Origin: Actinomadura sp. NAK00032
Lineage (GTDB): Bacteria > Actinomycetota > Actinomycetes > Streptosporangiales > Streptosporangiaceae
Assembly: GCF_013364275.1 (NCBI RefSeq)
Contig: NZ_CP054932.1
Coordinates: 7,378,001-7,442,000 of the forward strand
DNA: 64,000 nt
Reading direction: 5' to 3'
Shown: piece after piece, positions 59,340-64,000 of the stretch
Layout of the letters: every line of letters starts with the position of its first letter
How positions within the stretch are numbered: position 1 is the first letter of the stretch
Made by a program: the position numbers and the translations under genes
Notes under the pieces: model-generated
Seen by the model: the letters and a program-made list of their open reading frames with translations, nothing else
Database searches by the model: none
Told to the model about the DNA's origin: nothing

Positions 59340-60718
59340 GAAGAGCACTCAGCGCGGTGCTGGGAGCAGTGCCGCTGCTCCTCGCGATGCTCGTGGCCGT
59401 CGCGGTCCCCGCGTCGGCGGCCCCCGGCACGCTCGGAGAGGCGGCCGCCGCCAAGGGCCGCGTCTTCGGTACCGCCGCAGCCCAGGGCCATATGGGCGAG
59501 TCCGCCTACGTCAGCACGCTCGACCGTGAGTTCAACCAGCTCACGCCCGAGAACGAGATGAAGTGGGAGACGACCGAGCCGTCCCGGAACTCGTTCAACT
59601 TCAGCGCGGCCGACCAGCTCGTCAGCCACGCCCAGGGGCAGGGCATGGCGATCCGCGGGCACACGCTGGTGTGGCACAACCAGTTGCCGGGCTGGGTCAG
59701 CGGCATCTCCAGCCGCGACGACCTGCTGAGCGTCATGCGGAACCACATCGCGAAGGAGGCCGGCCACTTCGCCGGGAAGGTCGACTACTGGGACGTCGTG
59801 AACGAGGCGTTCCAGGACGGGTCCGGCGCCCGCCGGGACTCGGTGTTCCAGCGGGTCATCGGCGACAGCTACATCGAGGAGGCGTTCCGGGCGGCACGGC
59901 AGGCCGACCCCAACGCCAAGCTCTGCTACAACGACTACAACATCGACGGCCAGAACGCGAAGAGCAATGCCGTCTACAGCATGGTGCAGGACTTCAAGGC
60001 GCGCGGCGTGCCGATCGACTGCGTCGGGCTCCAGGCGCACCTGACGCTGGGCAACGTCCCGTCCGACATGCAGGCCAACATGCAGCGGTTCGCGGCCCTG
60101 GGCGTGGACGTCCACATCACCGAGTTGGACATCCGCATGAACACCCCGGCGGACAGCTCCAAGCTCGCCACCCAGGCCAACGACTACAAGAAGGTCGTCT
60201 CCGCCTGCCTCGCCGTGTCGCGGTGCAACGTCATCACCGTGTGGGGCATCACCGACAAGTACTCGTGGGTGCCCGACACCTTCCCCGGTGAGGGCGCGGC
60301 CCTGCTCTTCGACGACAACTACAACAAGAAGCCCGCCTACACCGCGGCCCTCGAAGCCCTCGGCGGCAGCTCGGACGGCGGCGGGGACGACGGCGGCGGC
60401 GATGACGGGGGCGACGGCACCGTCAGCTGCGCCTACACCCGCACCGCGCAGTGGAACAACGGCTTCAACGGCCAGGTCACCGTCACCGCCGGCAGCGGCG
60501 CCGTCAGCTCCTGGACGGTCGTCATGACGATGAACTCCGGCCAGACGGTCGCCGCCCTGTGGAACGGCACCCCGACGACGAGCGGCAACGTCGTGACCGT
60601 CAAGCCGGTGGGCTGGAACTCCGCCCTCGCGGCGGGCGCGTCCGCGTCGTTCGGCTTCACCGCGAGCGCGCCGGGCGGGAACGTCGCGAACCCGTCCATC
60701 ACCTGCAGCGCCCCCTGA
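59336..60718 (+). CDS. Secreted GH10 endo-1,4-beta-xylanase with CBM2
   Basis: 460 aa; the ATG overlaps the GH115 stop (ATGA) and AAGGAGGAAC precedes it. Signal peptide (about 1-30), then the GH10 barrel with TPENEMKWE, HTLVWHNQLP, DYWDVVNEAF (acid/base Glu near 158) and HITELDIRM (nucleophile Glu near 263). A Gly/Asp linker (about 342-362) leads to a family 2 carbohydrate-binding module (about 363-460; QWNNGFNGQVTVTAG, VKPVGWNSAL). It cuts the xylan backbone, and with the GH115 enzyme degrades glucuronoxylan outside the cell. Confidence 0.95.
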   Translation: MRRALSAVLGAVPLLLAMLVAVAVPASAAPGTLGEAAAAKGRVFGTAAAQGHMGESAYVSTLDREFNQLTPENEMKWETTEPSRNSFNFSAADQLVSHAQGQGMAIRGHTLVWHNQLPGWVSGISSRDDLLSVMRNHIAKEAGHFAGKVDYWDVVNEAFQDGSGARRDSVFQRVIGDSYIEEAFRAARQADPNAKLCYNDYNIDGQNAKSNAVYSMVQDFKARGVPIDCVGLQAHLTLGNVPSDMQANMQRFAALGVDVHITELDIRMNTPADSSKLATQANDYKKVVSACLAVSRCNVITVWGITDKYSWVPDTFPGEGAALLFDDNYNKKPAYTAALEALGGSSDGGGDDGGGDDGGDGTVSCAYTRTAQWNNGFNGQVTVTAGSGAVSSWTVVMTMNSGQTVAALWNGTPTTSGNVVTVKPVGWNSALAAGASASFGFTASAPGGNVANPSITCSAP

Positions 60719-60732
60719 CATCCCCTCGACTC

Positions 60733-60767
60733 CCGGCACGGCGGCAGCTCCCATGCCGCCGTGCCGG
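60733..60767 (+). terminator. Terminator of the xylan operon
   Basis: A perfect 14-bp stem CCGGCACGGCGGCA / TGCCGCCGTGCCGG with loop GCTCCCA, 14 bp after the xylanase stop, followed by CCCGTTTCC. Confidence 0.85.
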
Positions 60768-60868
60768 CCCGTTTCCGGACAAGGCTCTTACCCGGGAACC
60801 TCTGACGCTCGGGACATACATCCACTATCACGGGTAGGTCCGGGAAAGCGGCGAGGCGGAAAGCGGGG

Positions 60869-62662
60869 GTGCGCGTTTTGGCACTGAGAATCGAGGACTA
60901 CGGGCTGCTGGGCGACACCCAGACGGCGGCGCTGGTCGGCAAGGACGGGTCGATCGACTGGCTGTGCCTGCCCCGGTTCGACTCCCCGGCGTGCTTCGCC
61001 GCCCTGCTGGGCGACGAGCGGGCCGGGTTCTGGCGGCTCGCGCCCGCGTCCGGCGGCCTGTGCACGCGGCGCCGCTACCGGGACGACACGCTGATCCTGG
61101 AGAGCGAGTGGGACACCCCGGAGGGCACCGTCCGGGTCATCGACTTCATGCCGCCGCGCGGCGAGGCCGCCGACATCGTCCGGATCGTGGAGGGCGTGAG
61201 CGGGCGGGTCCCGATGCGGGCGGAGCTGCGGCTGCGCTTCGACTACGGGCGGATCGTCCCGTGGGTGCGGCACCGCGAGGGCGAGCGCAACGCGATCGCG
61301 GGCCCGGACGCGGCGTGGCTGAACACGCCCGTCCCGATGGAGGGGCGCAACCTCGCCACCTACGCCGACTTCGCGGTGTCGGCGGGCGAGCGGGTGCCGT
61401 TCGTGCTGACCTACAAGCCGTCGCACCTGCCGCGCCCGAAGGCGGTCGAGGCCGAGCGGGCGCTCACCGACACCGAGCTGTTCTGGTCGGACTGGATGGG
61501 CGAGTACTCCTACGAGGGGCGCTGGGACGCGGCGGTCCGCCGCTCGCTGATCACGCTGAAGGCGCTCACCTACGCGCCGACCGGCGGCATCGTCGCCGCG
61601 GCGACCACGTCCCTGCCGGAGCAGCTCGGCGGGCCGCGCAACTGGGACTACCGGTTCTGCTGGCTGCGCGACGCGACGTTCACGCTGCAGGCGCTGCTCG
61701 GCACCGGGTTCGTCGCGGAGGCCAAGGCGTGGCGGGAGTGGCTGCTGCGCGCGGTCGCCGGCGACCCCGCCGACCTGCAGATCATGTACGGCATCGACGG
61801 GACGCGGCGGCTCACCGAGTTCGAGCTGGACTGGCTGCCGGGCTACGAGGGGTCGACGCCGGTCCGGGTCGGCAACGCGGCGTCCGACCAGTTCCAGCTC
61901 GACACGTGGGGCGAGGTGCTGGAGGGTCTGCACCTCGCGCGGACCACCCGCATCGAGACGGACGAGAACGCCTGGGACATGCAGCTCGCCCTGATGGACT
62001 TCCTCGAAGGGCACTGGAGCGACCCCGACAACAGCCTGTGGGAGGTGCGCGGGGAGCGGCGCCACTTCGTCCACTCCAAGGTGCTCGCGTGGGCCGGCGT
62101 CGACCGCATGGTGCAGGGCGTCGAGCGGTACGGCCTGGAAGGCCCGGTCGACAAGTGGAAGGCGCTGCGCGAGGAGATCCACGCCGACGTGTGCGCCAAC
62201 GGCTTCGACGCCGACCGGGGCACGTTCACCCAGTTCTACGGCTCGCACGGGCTCGACGCGGCGCTGCTGCTGATCCCGCAGGTCGGGTTCCTGCCGTGGG
62301 ACGACCCGCGGGTGATCGGCACGGTCGACGGGGTCCAGCGCGAGCTGTACCGGGACGGGTTCGTGCTCCGCTACGACACGGCCGCCGACGGCGGCGGCGT
62401 GGACGGGCTGCCCGGCGACGAGGGCGCGTTCCTGGCGTGCACGTTCTGGCTGGCGGACGCGCTGCACGGCATCGGCCGCACCGGGCAGGCGACGGACCTG
62501 TTCGAGCGGCTGCTCGGCCTGCGCAACGACCTCGGGCTGCTGAGCGAGGAGTACGACACCCGCGCGGGGCGGCAGATCGGCAACACCCCGCAGGCGTACT
62601 CGCACGTCGGGCTCGTCAACACGGCGCGGCGGCTGAGCGGCGCCGACGGGCGCCGGTCCTGA
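60869..62662 (+). CDS. Glycoside hydrolase family 15 protein (glucoamylase/trehalase type)
   Basis: 597 aa from the GTG; a TTG three codons later (MALRIEDYGLLGDTQ) has better ribosome-site spacing (GGGGG, eight bases) and fits remembered family starts. The N-terminal beta domain (GSIDWLCLPRFDSPACFAALLG) and the (alpha/alpha)6 barrel (GGPRNWDYRFCWLRDATFTLQALL, GYEGSTPVRVGNAASDQFQLDTWGEVL, LLSEEYDTRAG with a probable catalytic Glu) are complete. There is no signal peptide, so it acts in the cytoplasm on maltooligosaccharides or trehalose. Many actinobacterial members of this form are trehalases. Confidence 0.9.
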   Translation: MRVLALRIEDYGLLGDTQTAALVGKDGSIDWLCLPRFDSPACFAALLGDERAGFWRLAPASGGLCTRRRYRDDTLILESEWDTPEGTVRVIDFMPPRGEAADIVRIVEGVSGRVPMRAELRLRFDYGRIVPWVRHREGERNAIAGPDAAWLNTPVPMEGRNLATYADFAVSAGERVPFVLTYKPSHLPRPKAVEAERALTDTELFWSDWMGEYSYEGRWDAAVRRSLITLKALTYAPTGGIVAAATTSLPEQLGGPRNWDYRFCWLRDATFTLQALLGTGFVAEAKAWREWLLRAVAGDPADLQIMYGIDGTRRLTEFELDWLPGYEGSTPVRVGNAASDQFQLDTWGEVLEGLHLARTTRIETDENAWDMQLALMDFLEGHWSDPDNSLWEVRGERRHFVHSKVLAWAGVDRMVQGVERYGLEGPVDKWKALREEIHADVCANGFDADRGTFTQFYGSHGLDAALLLIPQVGFLPWDDPRVIGTVDGVQRELYRDGFVLRYDTAADGGGVDGLPGDEGAFLACTFWLADALHGIGRTGQATDLFERLLGLRNDLGLLSEEYDTRAGRQIGNTPQAYSHVGLVNTARRLSGADGRRS

Positions 62663-62690
62663 TCCTGGAACTCGCGGAAGGAGAAGCGCC

Positions 62691-63743
62691 ATGCGCGCCT
62701 TGACCGTCCTGCCGGAGAAGTCCGGCTCGCTGGCCGTCACCGACGTCCCCGACCCCGAGCCCGGGGAGCGCGACCTGCTGGTCGACGGGCTCGCGGTCGG
62801 GGTGTGCGGCACCGACCGGGAGATCGCCGCCGGCGACTACGGCTGGGCGCCGCCCGGCCGCGAGCGGCTGGTGATCGGGCACGAGTCGCTCGGCCGGGTG
62901 CGGGAGGCCCCGTCCGGCAGCGGCTTCTCCCCCGGCGACCTGGTCGTCGGGGTGGTCCGGCGGCCCGACCCGGAGCCGTGCGGGGCGTGCGCGCACGGCG
63001 AGTTCGACATGTGCCGCAACGGCCGCTACACCGAGCGCGGCATCAAGGAGCTCGACGGGTTCGCGAGCCGGGCGTGGCGGGTCGAGTCCGACTACGCCGT
63101 CCGGCTGGACCCGCGGCTCGCCGAGGTCGGCGTGCTGATGGAGCCGGCCACGATCGTCGCCAAGGCGTGGGACCAGATCGAGAGGATCGGCGGGCGGGCC
63201 TGGTTCGAGCCGCGCCGGGTGCTGGTGACGGGCGCCGGGCCGATCGGACTGCTCGCCGCGCTGCTGGGCGTGCAGCGCGGGCTGGACGTGCACGTCCTCG
63301 ACCGGGTGCCGGACGGCCCGAAGCCGCGGCTCGTCGCCGACCTCGGCGCGACCTACCACCACGAGGGCCTCGCGGAGGCGGTGCGCGGCGGCGCGCCGGA
63401 CGTGGTGATCGAGGCGACCGGCGTGTCCCAGCTGGTGCTCGGCGCGATGGCGAACAACGCCCCGTACGGGATCGTGTGCCTGACCGGGGTGTCGCCGTCC
63501 GGGCGCCCGCTGGAGGTCGACGCGGGCGCGCTCAACCGCGACATCGTGCTGGAGAACGACGCGATCTTCGGGTCGGTGAACGCGAACCTGCGCCACTACG
63601 CGGCGGCGGCGCGGGCCCTGGCCGAAGCCGACCTCGGGTGGCTCGGGCGGCTGATCTCGCGGCGCGTCCCGCTGGAGGAGTACGAGGCGGCCTTCACCCC
63701 GCACCCCGACGACGTGAAGGTCGTGATCGACCTGGAGGGGTGA
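62691..63743 (+). CDS. Zinc-dependent medium-chain dehydrogenase, glucose 1-dehydrogenase-like
   Basis: 350 aa, 28 bp after the GH15 gene; ATG with GAAGGAGAAG in front. VGVCGTDREIAAGDYG holds the first zinc ligand, IGHESLGRV the His-Glu pair, EPCGACAHGEFDMC the structural zinc lobe (C-x2-C-x7-C, one Cys fewer than the classic four), VLMEPATIVAKAWD the second catalytic acid, and VTGAGPIGLLAALLG the nucleotide fold. The arrangement matches glucose dehydrogenases of the Thermoplasma/Sulfolobus type. Next to GH15, it could oxidise the released glucose. Confidence 0.87.
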   Translation: MRALTVLPEKSGSLAVTDVPDPEPGERDLLVDGLAVGVCGTDREIAAGDYGWAPPGRERLVIGHESLGRVREAPSGSGFSPGDLVVGVVRRPDPEPCGACAHGEFDMCRNGRYTERGIKELDGFASRAWRVESDYAVRLDPRLAEVGVLMEPATIVAKAWDQIERIGGRAWFEPRRVLVTGAGPIGLLAALLGVQRGLDVHVLDRVPDGPKPRLVADLGATYHHEGLAEAVRGGAPDVVIEATGVSQLVLGAMANNAPYGIVCLTGVSPSGRPLEVDAGALNRDIVLENDAIFGSVNANLRHYAAAARALAEADLGWLGRLISRRVPLEEYEAAFTPHPDDVKVVIDLEG

Positions 63744-63862
63744 CCGCCGGAGAAAAAACTGCGGACCGAAAGGCGGTTAATTCCGCATAAGGTCGGCGGG
63801 GTCGTCCGGCAATGCGGGAAAAGCCGTGCGGGGGCGGCGGCCGTCCGGTCAGGATGCGGGGC

Positions 63863-64000
63863 ATGGCCTTCGCGTTGCTGCGCGGGTACGACCACATCAA
63901 CGTGGTGGCCCGCCTCGATCCGGTCGCGGCGGTCCGCGACCGGGAACTCGGCGAGCGGATTCTGCGCTATCCGAAGATCTTTCCCGCCGGCGCCCCCGAC
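63863..64000 (+). CDS. Unknown protein, 5' part only
   Basis: Open to the right window edge, 46 codons visible from the ATG at 63863 (MAFALLRGYDHINVVARLD); an in-frame ATG at 63812 is also possible. AGGAT lies ten bases before the chosen start. The visible part, ending LRYPKIFPAGAPD, is not recognised. Confidence 0.5.
   Translation, partial: MAFALLRGYDHINVVARLDPVAAVRDRELGERILRYPKIFPAGAPD

Noticed and set aside
1..64000. Whether the window is a genomic island or prophage
   Set aside because: No integrase, transposase or att-like repeat is seen. The only embedded tRNA genes show no 3'-end duplication within the window, and base composition is even apart from a few short AT-rich leaders.

Overview
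The window is about 64 kb of very GC-rich DNA with GTG/TTG starts, four-base ATGA/GTGA gene overlaps, F420/LLM oxidoreductases, SAV2177-type methyltransferase, SseB and type VII secretion-like genes. This points to the chromosome of a filamentous actinomycete, most likely Streptosporangiales/Thermomonosporaceae (Actinomadura-like); the family assignment is inference. I see no transposase, phage gene, CRISPR array or replication origin. About 53 protein genes, two tRNA genes and one riboswitch are supported.

Layout. 1-6.9 kb: the end of an ECF sigma factor with its coupled membrane partner, exonuclease III (xthA), a membrane-anchored double FKBP, a class A penicillin-binding protein and a small lipoprotein. 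7-12.5 kb: a SAM-IV riboswitch in front of a class V aminotransferase, then a 1,218-residue protein with four SseB-like domains and a translationally coupled small partner. 12.6-17 kb: a secreted/anchored Ser-Pro-Gly-rich protein, a small type VII secretion-like cassette that includes a 34-codon ORF, a membrane protein and a TrmH-type RNA methyltransferase. 17-23 kb: a membrane-anchored solute-binding/VWA protein and two tandem paralogues that fuse sigma-factor regions, a zinc-finger anti-sigma-like motif, a membrane helix and a four-cysteine extracellular domain. 23-29 kb: phosphotransferase, amidase-like protein, MocR regulator divergent from a PNPOx-like protein, oligoribonuclease (orn), tRNA-His, an atypical LuxR response regulator, tRNA-Lys. 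29-44.6 kb: regulators and enzymes (hydrolase/DUF998/TetR with twin operators, LLM/LysR, glycosyltransferase, sialidase-like protein, ECF sigma, LuxR ATPase, fumarate reductase-type flavoprotein, MarR, and a SARP-methyltransferase fusion).

44.7-53.3 kb is the most interesting region. It holds a cytochrome P450 divergent from an LLM monooxygenase and FMN reductase. Facing these is a minus-strand run of senA (EgtB-like selenoneine synthase), senB (selenosugar synthase), an acyl-CoA dehydrogenase-like flavoenzyme, a leaderless SsuA/PhnD-like binding protein and a TusA-like/ferritin-like diiron fusion. No senC/selD is present. This looks like a selenium/sulfur metabolic locus with enzymes not normally attached to the sen genes. 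53.4-55.8 kb: M23 peptidase with an ArsR-type regulator, and a patatin-like lipase. 56-60.7 kb: a glucuronoxylan operon (GH115 alpha-glucuronidase plus GH10-CBM2 xylanase) with paired TCGAAA/TTTCGA operators around its promoter. 60.8-64 kb: GH15 hydrolase, glucose dehydrogenase-like enzyme, and a gene cut by the window end.

Recurring regulatory signals are three CRP-like palindromes (two perfect TGTGA-N6-TCACA) and short 14-15 bp tandem repeats that sit on or next to stop codons at gene ends.
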